In this document: positions 8,586 to 17,611 of the stretch, piece by piece
Layout: each line of letters begins with the position of its first letter
Position numbering within the stretch: the stretch's first letter is position 1
Assembly (NCBI GenBank): GCA_905182035.1
Contig: CAJIZL010000002.1
Coordinates: 1 to 64,000, forward strand
Source: Oceanospirillaceae bacterium ASP10-02a
Lineage (GTDB): Bacteria; Pseudomonadota; Gammaproteobacteria; Pseudomonadales; Balneatricaceae
Reading direction: 5' to 3'
Length of the DNA: 64,000 nucleotides
Program-made: the position numbers and the translations under genes
The notes under the pieces: model-generated
Databases searched by the model: none
Told to the model about the DNA's origin: nothing
What the model saw: only the letters and a program-made list of their open reading frames with translations

Positions 8586-11500
8586 TTAGCTCATTTGTTT
8601 AATTAGGTCTTCCATTCGTTGGAAGCGTGTTTCAGTTTTTTCCATAGGTAAAGTAAACCTTAAATTGGTGCCACCCTCAAGTCGGAAGTTTCGAGGTTGA
8701 GTTTGTACTAGTTTTACTAACACCATGGGGTCTATCTTGGTATTCTTGCCGAACTCCATGCGGCCATTGCCTGCGGAGGCTTCAATGCGTGTAACACCAA
8801 TAGCCTGAGCTTTTAACTTTAAACGATTTTGGCGGAAAAGGTTTTTTATTTGATCAGGCAGTAAACCAAAGCGGTCAATCATTTCCACTTGTAACTCTTT
8901 TAATGCCGCATTGTCTTCGGCGTTGGCAATCCGCTGATACATAACTAAGCGATTATGTACATCAGGTAAATAGGCTTCTGGAATAAGCGCAGGCAAGTGT
9001 AAATTAACTTCGGTACCACGCGATAGTGGTTGGTCTAGATTTGGTGTTTCGCCTTTCTTCATAGCTTCAACGGTTTGGTTGAGCATTTCCATATACAAAC
9101 TAAAACCAATGCCTTGCATTTGGCCACTCTGCTCTTCACCCAAAAGCTCACCAGCACCACGTATTTCCAAATCGTGACTTGCAAGGGTGAAACCGGCACC
9201 GAGGTCAGCTGTAGCTTCAATTGCTTCGAGACGTTTGATGGCATCCTTGCTCAACAGTTTTGGGTGAGGCGTCATTAAGTAGGCATAAGCTTGATGATGG
9301 GAGCGACCTACACGACCACGTAATTGATGCAGCTGAGCTAAACCAAACTTATCTGCACGCTCAATAATAATTGTGTTGGCGGTAGGTATGTCAATGCCAG
9401 TTTCAATAATGGTAGAACACACAAGCACATTTGAGCGCTTATGGTAAAAATCTCCCATTACCTGTTCTAGCTTGCGTTCACGCATTTGCCCGTGGGCCAC
9501 ACTAACCCGTGCCTCAGGTACTAGTTCACGCAGTTTTTCAGCACTACTTTCTATGCTTTTAACTTCATTATGCAAATAATAAACTTGCCCTCCACGAAGC
9601 AGTTCTCGCAAAATAGCTTCTTTAACGAGTTTTTTGTCATTTTGTCGAACAAAAGTCTTGATGGAAATACGCCTTGCTGGTGGCGTGGCAATAATGGAGA
9701 GGTCACGCATGCCTGCCATGGACATATTCAATGTTCTAGGAATTGGTGTGGCTGTGAGAGTTAAAATATCCACTTCTGAGCGGAGCTTTTTGAACGACTC
9801 TTTTTGTTGTACACCAAAACGGTGTTCTTCATCAATAATAAGCAAACCTAAACGTTTAAAATTAAGTTTACCTTGTAAAATTTTATGGGTGCCTACCAAA
9901 ATGTCTAGGGTGCCGTCCTCAGCGTGAACCATGGTTTTAGTTTGTTCAGCGGCCGTTTGGAAACGTGACATCACTGCAACATTCACTGGCCAATTGGCAA
10001 AGCGGTCCCGTAGGGTATCGTAATGCTGCTGTGCCAACAGTGTGGTGGGTACTAATAACGCTACTTGTTTACCACCGTTAACCGCCATAAACGCTGCCCG
10101 CATGGCAACTTCTGTTTTGCCAAAACCTACATCACCACAGACTAGCCTGTCCATGGGTTGGTCTGCCATCATGTCGCTTAATACGGTTTTTATGGTCTGT
10201 TCTTGATCCGGTGTTTCTTCATAGGGAAAAGCGTCGCAAAATGCTTGATAGCTCTCATCTGGCTTTGGAAAGGCATGCCCATCACGAGCTTCACGCAGGG
10301 CATAGATGTGTAACAACTCTGCGGCGGTATCCTTAATTTTTTCTGCAGCTTTGCGCTTAGCTTTAGTCCACTGTTCGCCACCCAATTTATGTAACGGTGC
10401 GTTTTCACCACCCGAATAACGGGACAGTAGCTCAATACCAGAAACGGGGACGTAAAGGGTGGCTTCATTGGCGTAGAGTAATACTAAGAACTCGGCATCT
10501 TGGCCATCTATACTAAGGCTTTGCAAACCATTATAGCGGCCAACACCGTGATCTTGGTGAACCACCGCATTGCCAATACTTAGTTCAGCTAAGTCATGAA
10601 TAGCGGTGTTGGGATTTTCTGTGACTTTGTCTCGGCGACGTCGCTGGAGTACTTTTTGGCCAAATAGTTGTGCCTCACAGACAAGAATAAGACTGTGTTC
10701 AGGTAAATTTAGGCCTTGTTCTAAAGGTGCAACACAGATCGCAAAATTAGGCTTTTTGGTAATAAAATCAAGCCAGTCATCTACATCCTCTGGGGCCGTC
10801 GGTAATGCTTTAAATAAATCGAGTAATGCTTCTTTTCTGCCGGCTGATTCAGCGCAGACCAATATACTTTGCTGCTGGCCTTTGAGCACTGTTTCTAAAG
10901 CAATGAGCGGCTTAGCCAGTTGGTTATTAATCGCAACTTGAGGGTTTTGGGCACCACCTAAATTATATAAACCCTTGTTGGCTTCAGGTTCAACAAAAGC
11001 GCCTTCTTGTAGATCAATGATGGGAAAATTTTTAAGGCCAGAAAACATTTCATCGGTAAACAAAAATAATTGTTTAGGTGCTAGCAGTGGGCGTTCTATG
11101 TCATGACTATAATCTTCATAACGTGATTCAATGTCGCACCAAAAATGCGTGGCTTGAGCTTCAATATCACCTTGTTTTACCACAAGAGTGGAACCTGGAA
11201 GGTAGTCCAGTAAGGTTGACATGGAGTTAAAGAATAGGGGTATGTAATATTCGATACCGGCGGGTGCAAACCCTTGGCTTACGTCTTGGTATACGGGGCA
11301 GGCTTTTGGGTCTAAATCAAATTGGCTGGTAAAGTTTTGCCTAAAGTGGCTAATCGCGACATCGGTTAATGGAAACTCGCGGGCGGGTAGTAAATTGAAT
11401 TCAGTAATTAGGGCCGTAGTACGCTGACTATCAGCATCGAAATAGCGCAGACTTTCAATTTCATCGTCAAATAATTCAATTCGTAATGGCGCGTGGCTGC

Positions 11501-12029
11501 CCATGGGGTAGAGGTCAATTAAACCACCCCTTAAAGCATATTCACCTGCTTGGGATACGGTTTCTGTGAGCAGGTAACCCGCCTGATCTAAACGTTGGCG
11601 AAATTGAGTTTGGGGTAACTCTTGTCCAGTCGACAATGTAAAGCTGTTGCCAGCTAAGTAGTTCATCGGGGGCAGGCGATGGAGTAGTGTGGCCACTGGA
11701 ACGATGACCACACCTTTGCTCAAATGAGTGATTTGGTTGAGCGTGCTAATGCGCTCTGACACAATATCTGGGTGGGCAGAGAAGCTATCGTAGGGCAATA
11801 TTTCCCAATCTGGCAGCATTAAACAATCAAGCCCAGTACCGGTTAGGAAAAAGTCAACTTCCGCACTCAATTTAAGTGCGGCATCTGTGTCTTTTACCAG
11901 CGCTAGTACAGGCCCTTGGTGGACTTCTGCGGCTTCGGCAATGGCCAAGGCCGAAGCTGCGCCGTGGGTTTGTCCCCAATTAGACTTATGACCAACTTTA
12001 GAGGGTATAGAGGTGGGTTGTAATAACAA
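8586..12029 (-). CDS. mfd: Transcription-repair coupling factor Mfd
   Basis: 1147-residue DNA translocase that removes RNA polymerase stalled at lesions and recruits UvrA. Domains: UvrB-like region 1-350; RNA-polymerase-interacting CarD-like domain about 482-550 (LSIGNAVVHQDHGVGRYNGL); helicase motifs with Walker A GDVGFGKTE (632-640), DEEHRFG (733-739) and TATPIPRTL (759-767); a TRG segment after motif VI (LRGRVGRS); and the C-terminal UvrA-binding-mimic domain. Length equals the family norm. The start is TTG preceded by AGGA at seven bases. csiV follows two bases downstream. Confidence 0.97.
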   Translation of the reverse strand: MLLQPTSIPSKVGHKSNWGQTHGAASALAIAEAAEVHQGPVLALVKDTDAALKLSAEVDFFLTGTGLDCLMLPDWEILPYDSFSAHPDIVSERISTLNQITHLSKGVVIVPVATLLHRLPPMNYLAGNSFTLSTGQELPQTQFRQRLDQAGYLLTETVSQAGEYALRGGLIDLYPMGSHAPLRIELFDDEIESLRYFDADSQRTTALITEFNLLPAREFPLTDVAISHFRQNFTSQFDLDPKACPVYQDVSQGFAPAGIEYYIPLFFNSMSTLLDYLPGSTLVVKQGDIEAQATHFWCDIESRYEDYSHDIERPLLAPKQLFLFTDEMFSGLKNFPIIDLQEGAFVEPEANKGLYNLGGAQNPQVAINNQLAKPLIALETVLKGQQQSILVCAESAGRKEALLDLFKALPTAPEDVDDWLDFITKKPNFAICVAPLEQGLNLPEHSLILVCEAQLFGQKVLQRRRRDKVTENPNTAIHDLAELSIGNAVVHQDHGVGRYNGLQSLSIDGQDAEFLVLLYANEATLYVPVSGIELLSRYSGGENAPLHKLGGEQWTKAKRKAAEKIKDTAAELLHIYALREARDGHAFPKPDESYQAFCDAFPYEETPDQEQTIKTVLSDMMADQPMDRLVCGDVGFGKTEVAMRAAFMAVNGGKQVALLVPTTLLAQQHYDTLRDRFANWPVNVAVMSRFQTAAEQTKTMVHAEDGTLDILVGTHKILQGKLNFKRLGLLIIDEEHRFGVQQKESFKKLRSEVDILTLTATPIPRTLNMSMAGMRDLSIIATPPARRISIKTFVRQNDKKLVKEAILRELLRGGQVYYLHNEVKSIESSAEKLRELVPEARVSVAHGQMRERKLEQVMGDFYHKRSNVLVCSTIIETGIDIPTANTIIIERADKFGLAQLHQLRGRVGRSHHQAYAYLMTPHPKLLSKDAIKRLEAIEATADLGAGFTLASHDLEIRGAGELLGEEQSGQMQGIGFSLYMEMLNQTVEAMKKGETPNLDQPLSRGTEVNLHLPALIPEAYLPDVHNRLVMYQRIANAEDNAALKELQVEMIDRFGLLPDQIKNLFRQNRLKLKAQAIGVTRIEASAGNGRMEFGKNTKIDPMVLVKLVQTQPRNFRLEGGTNLRFTLPMEKTETRFQRMEDLIKQMS

Positions 12030-12146
12030 GCAAGAGTCCTAAAGCACTGGCCGTAAAGGCAAAAAAATACCCTGCTATTGTAGTGGCTTCTGTTTTAACT
12101 TGCATTAAAACCCTGCAAAATGGCCTATATTAAGTATGGCTGTGTA

Positions 12147-13145
12147 CTATTTATCTTGTGATTGGTTATATTGAGCGAAGGCTTTGCTATTTTTGCTGTG
12201 AATATAATCAGCTACTTTAATAGGTGCATAGTTTGATACATCGTTAACAAACTTTTTGAAATCCCTTGGGTCAACGATCGTATCAGCATCTGGGTCAAAA
12301 AATATGGGCATAGAGTAGCGTTCGTTGTTAGATCGATTGATGACGCGATGCAAGTTTGAAGATAAATATCCATTGGTCCAGCGATGTAATAGATCCCCTA
12401 TATTGCATACAAAGGTATTTTCAATAGGTGTGGCTTCAACCCACTCTTGTTGTTTATTTAGGACTTGCAGACCACCGTTGTTATCTTGATACAAGAGTGT
12501 AATGACGCCAAAATCTGTGTGGGGTGCAGCACCAAAACGCTCATCAGCCTCATCCTGTTGGCTTGAACGAGGGTAATACACCAACTGGCTGCGACCTAGT
12601 GGGCTGGTATATCGATGTTCAAAAAAATCAGAGTTCTCTCCCAAACCTACGGCGATGGCTTTAAGTACTTGCCTGCCTAGCAAGCAGGTCGCATCATAAT
12701 ACGCGAGCAGGTCACGTTTTAATTCGGGCAGTGACGCAGGCCATAAATTATGTGTGATGAGAGGGATTTGGGTTCGTTTAGCCCACATTTCATCAGACCA
12801 AAATTCTGGCCCAGTAAAAAATATTTCTTTTAAATCGTGGGTTTTTGCGCCTTCTAAGGTGGCCATTTTGGGACCTAACCATCCTCTTTGGTTGGTATTA
12901 ACCGCGACTAGGGCTTTTTCTTCCTGACTTAAGTGGAAAAAATGCCGCGAGGCATCTAATGCTTGTTGGATCACTTGAGGATCTATACCATGGTTTTTTA
13001 TATAAAAGAAACCAGTATTTAAAGCCGCTGACATTAAAGGTTTGGATACTTCTGTAACATTGCCTTGTAACATCAGTGGTGCAAAATCGATGACTGGAAT
13101 ATCTCCAACTGACACAGGTTTTGCTTTTGCATAATCGCGACTCAT
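12147..13145 (-). CDS. 2-oxoglutarate/Fe(II) oxygenase, isopenicillin-N-synthase family
   Basis: 332-residue jelly-roll oxygenase with an N-terminal DIOX_N domain (IPVIDFAPL, FFYIKNHGI). The iron facial triad is visible as H209-x-D211 (PHTDFGVITLLYQD) and H266 (SNLHRVIN), and the co-substrate-binding R276-Y-S278 follows, so the enzyme should be active and use 2-oxoglutarate. It is the last gene of the dadA-like/dctPQM operon, 30 bases after dctM. The substrate is unknown; position suggests hydroxylation or oxidative cleavage of the imported compound. Related plant-like dioxygenases act on many small molecules, so no specific name is given. Confidence 0.85.
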   Translation of the reverse strand: MSRDYAKAKPVSVGDIPVIDFAPLMLQGNVTEVSKPLMSAALNTGFFYIKNHGIDPQVIQQALDASRHFFHLSQEEKALVAVNTNQRGWLGPKMATLEGAKTHDLKEIFFTGPEFWSDEMWAKRTQIPLITHNLWPASLPELKRDLLAYYDATCLLGRQVLKAIAVGLGENSDFFEHRYTSPLGRSQLVYYPRSSQQDEADERFGAAPHTDFGVITLLYQDNNGGLQVLNKQQEWVEATPIENTFVCNIGDLLHRWTNGYLSSNLHRVINRSNNERYSMPIFFDPDADTIVDPRDFKKFVNDVSNYAPIKVADYIHSKNSKAFAQYNQSQDK

Positions 13146-13175
13146 TGCCGTTACTCTTTGTATTTGCTCTTGGAT

Positions 13176-14480
13176 TTAACGCGCCCGTATGGTGTCTGGC
13201 AGCCAAGTGGCTAATTCAGGCCAAATAACTAGAATGACAATCATCAGCGCCATCAAGCCCACCATAGGCAGGGCTGTTTTAGCGATGTAAGAAATCTCAT
13301 GTTTAGTCATGCCTTGTAAGACGAACAAATTAAACCCAATTGGGGGAGTTACTTGCGCCATTTCTACTACCACAACGATAAAAATACCGAACCAGAGCAC
13401 GTCAATACCTGCTTGGCGGATCATTGGTTCAACGATGGCCATAGTGAGAACCACGGATGAAATGCCATCTAAGAACATACCTAAGATGATGTAAAATACT
13501 GTCAATGCCATGATTAGTGTTAAGGGTGACAAACTCATGCTGTCGATAAAAGCTGCCAATGCTCGTGGAATACCAGTAAATCCCATGGATAGGGACAAAA
13601 ACGCAGCACCCATGAGAATTAACGCAATCATTGCTGAAGTTCGGGTGGCGCCTAGCAGACTAGCAACAAATGTATCCCAGTTAAGTGACCGCTGGGCCGC
13701 AGCTAAGGACAGTGACCCAACAACGCCAACAGCAGCGGCTTCTGTAGCGGTGGCGTAGCCCATGTACATGGAGCCAATGACCGAAAACACTAATAATAGT
13801 ACAGGCACTAAAAAACGGCTAGTCTTTACCATCTCCACAAAGCTCATAGGAGGTTCTGGGTCAGGGCGGGGGCCTTTACCAAAGTAGTGCCACAAAATAA
13901 TGTAGCCCATAAATAAGCCGGCAAGCACTAAGCCTGGCAAAATACCTGCCATAAACAATTTAGTAATAGACTCGTTAATTGTTACGCCATATACGATCAA
14001 GGTTAATGATGGCGGAATCATTAAACCTAAGGTTGCGGCTCCTGCAAGGGTACCGATGATCATGTGCTCTGGGTAATTCCTAGCACGGAGCTCTGGAATC
14101 GACATTTTACCAACGGTGGTTAGTGTGGCAGCAGATGACCCGGACACGGCAGCAAAAATGGTACAGCCGGCAATGTTGGTGTGGAGTAAACCCCCAGGTA
14201 GCCAGCTCATCCAAGGTGCTAGTCCTTTGAACATGTCTTGGGATAAACGGGTGCGGTATAAAATCTCCCCCATCCATATAAACAGGGGCAGGGCTGTTAA
14301 GGTCCAGCTGGAAGCGCCTGTCCAAATGGTAGTGATCATGGCGTCTCCAGCAGGGCGTACGGTGAACAACTCCATGCCTACCCAAGCTACACCCATAAGA
14401 GCAAGGCCGATCCAAACAGAGCCGCCTAATAAAGTGAACAAAACCAATAAAAATATGCCTACAGCGTAGAGCTCATTCAT
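13176..14480 (-). CDS. dctM: TRAP transporter large permease, DctM family
   Basis: 434-residue, 12-13-helix membrane protein with typical DctM segments: LPLFIWMGEIL, AAVSGSSAATLTTVGKMSIPEL (about 110-130), GTLAGAATLGLMIPPS and TPPIGFNLFVLQGM. It is the ion-coupled transport subunit of a tripartite ATP-independent periplasmic transporter. The ATG overlaps the dctQ stop by ATGA, showing translational coupling. A C-terminal WPELATWLPDTIRAR tail is usual for the family. Confidence 0.93.
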   Translation of the reverse strand: MNELYAVGIFLLVLFTLLGGSVWIGLALMGVAWVGMELFTVRPAGDAMITTIWTGASSWTLTALPLFIWMGEILYRTRLSQDMFKGLAPWMSWLPGGLLHTNIAGCTIFAAVSGSSAATLTTVGKMSIPELRARNYPEHMIIGTLAGAATLGLMIPPSLTLIVYGVTINESITKLFMAGILPGLVLAGLFMGYIILWHYFGKGPRPDPEPPMSFVEMVKTSRFLVPVLLLVFSVIGSMYMGYATATEAAAVGVVGSLSLAAAQRSLNWDTFVASLLGATRTSAMIALILMGAAFLSLSMGFTGIPRALAAFIDSMSLSPLTLIMALTVFYIILGMFLDGISSVVLTMAIVEPMIRQAGIDVLWFGIFIVVVVEMAQVTPPIGFNLFVLQGMTKHEISYIAKTALPMVGLMALMIVILVIWPELATWLPDTIRAR

Positions 14481-15190
14481 TCTATTGACTCCGTTCTAAT
14501 TTGAGATTCTCTGGTGACAAGCAGCCTAGTTAAATGGTCCCATACGGCAATAGCCAATAGCACTGAGCCAATAGACATGGCGATTTGTGGTAACCACATG
14601 GGGGTATAGATCCAAACGTTAGCGGGTTGACTCCAAATGTCGCTCCACGTTGTAGGCCATGAACCAAACATAGAGATAACATTCACAAGCCATTGGGGAA
14701 CTTGATCTTGCCCTTGAGTAGTGTCGTTGAGCATGGCAGATAATTGGTTGGTTTTAATGGCATAACGGGCAAAGTAAGTGGCAATAAATGCAGCAACATA
14801 CATTGCTAAAGCATCAAGCCTAAACTTGAGCCATTGATTCCAATTTAATAGAACCGATACGCGAATGTGAGCGCCTGTTGTTAGCGCATAAGCTAGGGCG
14901 AAGAATGATGTGCAAGCCATGGCGTAACCTGCAAATTCAGTTGATCCAGGAAACGCAATGTTGCTCCATCTGGCGATCATTTGCGCCACAATAAGTAATA
15001 AAATCATCACCATAAAGCAAGCTGCTATAAGCCCAGACAAACGATATAGCTTATCTAACCAGGGCCAAATAGGGGTGAGCCACGACCGTAATACCTTGGG
15101 CTTTAGTAGAGAAGCAAGGCAAACGATTGAGGGTAATACGAACAACAAAATCCACAAAGGTACGCCTAAAACAGGTGACCAATCGTTCAT
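14477..15190 (-). CDS. dctQ: TRAP transporter small permease, DctQ family
   Basis: 237-residue small membrane subunit with four or more hydrophobic segments; the central SNIAFPGSTEFAGYAMACTSFFALAYALTTGAHIRV-type region (around residue 90) is the DctQ core. The start is placed at ATG 15190 because GGAG sits six bases upstream; a TTG at 15202 is possible but lies on the ribosome-binding site. The protein is longer than a minimal DctQ and carries an extra N-terminal helix (VLGVPLWILLFVLPSIVCLA). A terminator-like hairpin separates it from dctP. Confidence 0.9.
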   Translation of the reverse strand: MNDWSPVLGVPLWILLFVLPSIVCLASLLKPKVLRSWLTPIWPWLDKLYRLSGLIAACFMVMILLLIVAQMIARWSNIAFPGSTEFAGYAMACTSFFALAYALTTGAHIRVSVLLNWNQWLKFRLDALAMYVAAFIATYFARYAIKTNQLSAMLNDTTQGQDQVPQWLVNVISMFGSWPTTWSDIWSQPANVWIYTPMWLPQIAMSIGSVLLAIAVWDHLTRLLVTRESQIRTESIE

Positions 15191-15200
15191 TGTATTCTCC

Positions 15201-15233
15201 AATAAAAAATGAGCGGCGGAGGTTCCCGCCGCT
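15201..15233 (-). terminator. Intercistronic hairpin with T-tract between dctP and dctQ
   Basis: Arms AGCGGCGG (15212-15219) and CCGCCGCT (15226-15233) form an eight-pair GC stem with a six-base loop; read on the minus strand, the stem is followed by CATTTTTTATT. This is a standard intrinsic terminator placed just after dctP, so it probably lowers permease expression relative to the binding protein. Confidence 0.8.
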
Positions 15234-15251
15234 AGTTTGACTCAATTGGAA

Positions 15252-16226
15252 TTACTGTGCGTTATACGAGTCTAGAATGGCTTGGCCATCACTACCTACG
15301 TTAGCTAACCAGTCTGCTGTCATTTTGACACCAATAGCCTTTAGCTCAGACAAGAATACTGGACCAGCATCTTCAACGCTCATGCCATTAGATGACAGTT
15401 GCTCAAAGTACCAACTGGCAAGCGCTTGTGATTTGGCAGAACATGCTGCACCCGTTTCATCGGCTGCTTTTTGAACTTGACCTTGAGTGGTGGAATCTAA
15501 ACCATCCCACACGCCTTTATTAACCATCACGTAGTTACGTGGTAACCAAGCGTTAACCTTGTAGTAATGAGACAAGCTTTCCCATACTTTACGATCGTAC
15601 CCTGTTGAGCCAGAAGAAATGAAGGACTCCGCTACGCCTGTTGCCAACGCTTGGCTTAGCTCGGCTGCTTCAATTTGTACTGGAATCATACCTAACTCTT
15701 CTGCAAAGGTTGCGGTTGCAGAGTTGTATGAACGGAATTTAATACCTTGTGTGTCGGCACTAGATTTTACTTCTTTGTTAAAATAGAACCCTTGCCCTGG
15801 CCATGGACAGGTGTATAAAGCCACTAAGTTTTGTGCTGACAAAGCTTTGTTGACATAAGGCTTTGCAGCAGCCCAAAGTTTGTCATTGTCTGCGTAAGTG
15901 GTGGCTAAAAACGGTACGTTATCCCACCCTAAAATGGGTAATTCGTTTGCATGGGCAGACATAAAGCGCTCACCAATAGGGGCTTGGCCTGTTTGTACAG
16001 CACGTTTTATTTCACCACCTTTAAAGAGTGAGCCTCCGGCATGTATGGTGATGTCTACATCACCACCGGTATAGTCACGCACTTTGTCTGCAAACACTAC
16101 CCCCATTTCGGAGTGGAAATTACTCGCTGAATAAGCCATGGGCATGTCCCATTGCTCGGCCATTGCTGGCGCAGAGATGGCGGCTAACGCGGTAGTAGCT
16201 GTCAGTAGTTTTTTAATTGATGTCAT
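15252..16226 (-). CDS. dctP: TRAP transporter periplasmic substrate-binding protein, DctP family
   Basis: 324-residue binding protein with a signal peptide (KKLLTATTALAAISAPAMA, cleavage before EQW). DctP hallmarks: FADKVRDYTGGDVDITI, AGGSLFKGGEIKRAVQTGQ, and GIKFRSYNSAT carrying the arginine (R167 counted from the earlier ATG) that usually binds a substrate carboxylate. The ligand should thus be an organic or amino acid. The start at 16226 is chosen because AGG lies nine bases upstream; an ATG at 16232 is too close to it. The gene lies 35 bases after the dadA-like gene in the same operon. Confidence 0.9.
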   Translation of the reverse strand: MTSIKKLLTATTALAAISAPAMAEQWDMPMAYSASNFHSEMGVVFADKVRDYTGGDVDITIHAGGSLFKGGEIKRAVQTGQAPIGERFMSAHANELPILGWDNVPFLATTYADNDKLWAAAKPYVNKALSAQNLVALYTCPWPGQGFYFNKEVKSSADTQGIKFRSYNSATATFAEELGMIPVQIEAAELSQALATGVAESFISSGSTGYDRKVWESLSHYYKVNAWLPRNYVMVNKGVWDGLDSTTQGQVQKAADETGAACSAKSQALASWYFEQLSSNGMSVEDAGPVFLSELKAIGVKMTADWLANVGSDGQAILDSYNAQ

Positions 16227-16261
16227 AATCATTTACCTTTTTATTGTTGTTGGTATGCTTC

Positions 16262-17512
16262 TTAAATGAAGCGGTTTGGGGAATAAATGCTAACGTCTTC
16301 TTGCAGCATGTTTCCATTAATCATTTGAGCCAGCATCCAGCCTGTTTTAGGGCCACTGGTTAGGCCGATGTGGTGGTGACCAAAACCTAAAAACACCCCT
16401 GGCTTTTGGGAAATTTCTCCAATGATAGGGATTGAGTCAGAGGGTGCAGGGCGGTGCCCCATCCATTCAGTTTCATGACTCCACGTTAATTTAGGAATAG
16501 CATGTTTGATGCTGTTGCGCAATAAATCGAAGGCTTTTGCCGAGGGTTTTGCGTCTAACCCCCCAAATTCAACGATGCCAGCAAGTCGTATTCTATCTTT
16601 CATTGGAGTGATAACAAACTTGCTGCCAGCCACCATGACAGGAGCTTTAGGTGTGAAGTTAGGGTGCCATAGGTCAATGTGGTAACCCCGTTCAGTTTCG
16701 AGAGCGACATTAACTCCTAGTTTAGCTGCCAGTTTTTTAGACCAGGCCCCAGTAGCCAATACGGCCACATCACAAAGTATCTTCTGCCCGTCAATGATTA
16801 CTGCGTTGAGTTCGTTACCCAGGTAGTCGACATCTTCAAAGCAACCATTTACTTTGACACCTCCGTGGTCAATTACATGCTGTTCTAAGGCTTGCAAATA
16901 TGCTCCTGGGTCACTAATTCTGCCGTGATTTTTCATCTTAGCTGCAAAAGTTAAGCTGTCGGCAAAACAGTTGTCATAAGCAGCAAATTCTGTGCCATCA
17001 AGTTCTGTCCATTTGATGCCATGTTGCGATCTTAGTGACCAGCCAAACGCGTCACTTTCAAAGTGCTTGCGGTTTTTGTATACATAAAGATAGTCCGTAG
17101 GAATAATGAACTTTTCGGCCCCAGTACCTTCAGCCATAGCTAGATGATTGCCGATACTCTCTGATACTAATGGCTGCAGTGCGGCAGCAGTTTGGCTACA
17201 GTTTTTGACGTTTGCTCTACGCAAATATTGCCATAACCAAGGTAACATTCTGGGCAAGTAACGCCATTTTACGAATAGGGGTTCATTGGGGTCAAGTAAC
17301 ATGCGTGGTGCTTTTGTTAATAATCCTGGGCTGTTGACGGGCACCACAGAACATGAAGCCAGTACGCCACCATTGCCATAGCTAGCGCGCTGGTCTTGGC
17401 TCGATTTATCAATAAGGATGACTTGATGGCCTGCTCGCTGCAACCAAATGGCGGTGGCAATCCCTATAATGCCATTGCCAATGATGGCAACACGTTTGAC
17501 TTTTTTTACCAA
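16262..17512 (-). CDS. DadA-like FAD-dependent D-amino-acid dehydrogenase
   Basis: 416-residue DAO-fold flavoprotein. N-terminal FAD motif KRVAIIGNGIIGIATA (GxGxxG), later GGVLASCSVVPVNSPGLL as in DadA, and a C-terminal MGHRPAPSDSIPIIG ... FLGFGHHHIGLTSGP FAD-closing segment. DadA enzymes oxidise D-amino acids to 2-oxo acids and pass electrons to the respiratory chain. The start is placed at TTG 17512, which has GAGGGA seven bases upstream and gives a DadA-like N-terminus; a longer reading from TTG 17551 is open but would swallow the palindrome at 17531-17545. It heads the operon with dctPQM and the oxygenase and is divergent from lysR. Hydroxyproline-type substrates are an alternative. Confidence 0.82.
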   Translation of the reverse strand: MVKKVKRVAIIGNGIIGIATAIWLQRAGHQVILIDKSSQDQRASYGNGGVLASCSVVPVNSPGLLTKAPRMLLDPNEPLFVKWRYLPRMLPWLWQYLRRANVKNCSQTAAALQPLVSESIGNHLAMAEGTGAEKFIIPTDYLYVYKNRKHFESDAFGWSLRSQHGIKWTELDGTEFAAYDNCFADSLTFAAKMKNHGRISDPGAYLQALEQHVIDHGGVKVNGCFEDVDYLGNELNAVIIDGQKILCDVAVLATGAWSKKLAAKLGVNVALETERGYHIDLWHPNFTPKAPVMVAGSKFVITPMKDRIRLAGIVEFGGLDAKPSAKAFDLLRNSIKHAIPKLTWSHETEWMGHRPAPSDSIPIIGEISQKPGVFLGFGHHHIGLTSGPKTGWMLAQMINGNMLQEDVSIYSPNRFI

Positions 17513-17530
17513 TGCACTATCCCTCAATTT

Positions 17531-17545
17531 ATACTTATTGAGTAT
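17531..17545. promoter_or_regulatory. LysR-type operator candidate between the dadA-like gene and lysR
   Basis: ATACT-TATTG-AGTAT is a five-base inverted repeat with a T-N11-A core, the usual LysR-box form. It lies in the roughly 100-base divergent region between the dadA-like start (17512) and the lysR start (17612), suggesting control of both directions by the adjacent regulator. The same sequence would be coding if the longer dadA start were used. Confidence 0.5.
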
Positions 17546-17611
17546 CGCCAATCAATGGTATCATTTCAAATATCAATTTATTCAATACCTATAAGTTTAA
17601 GTGATGTATAT

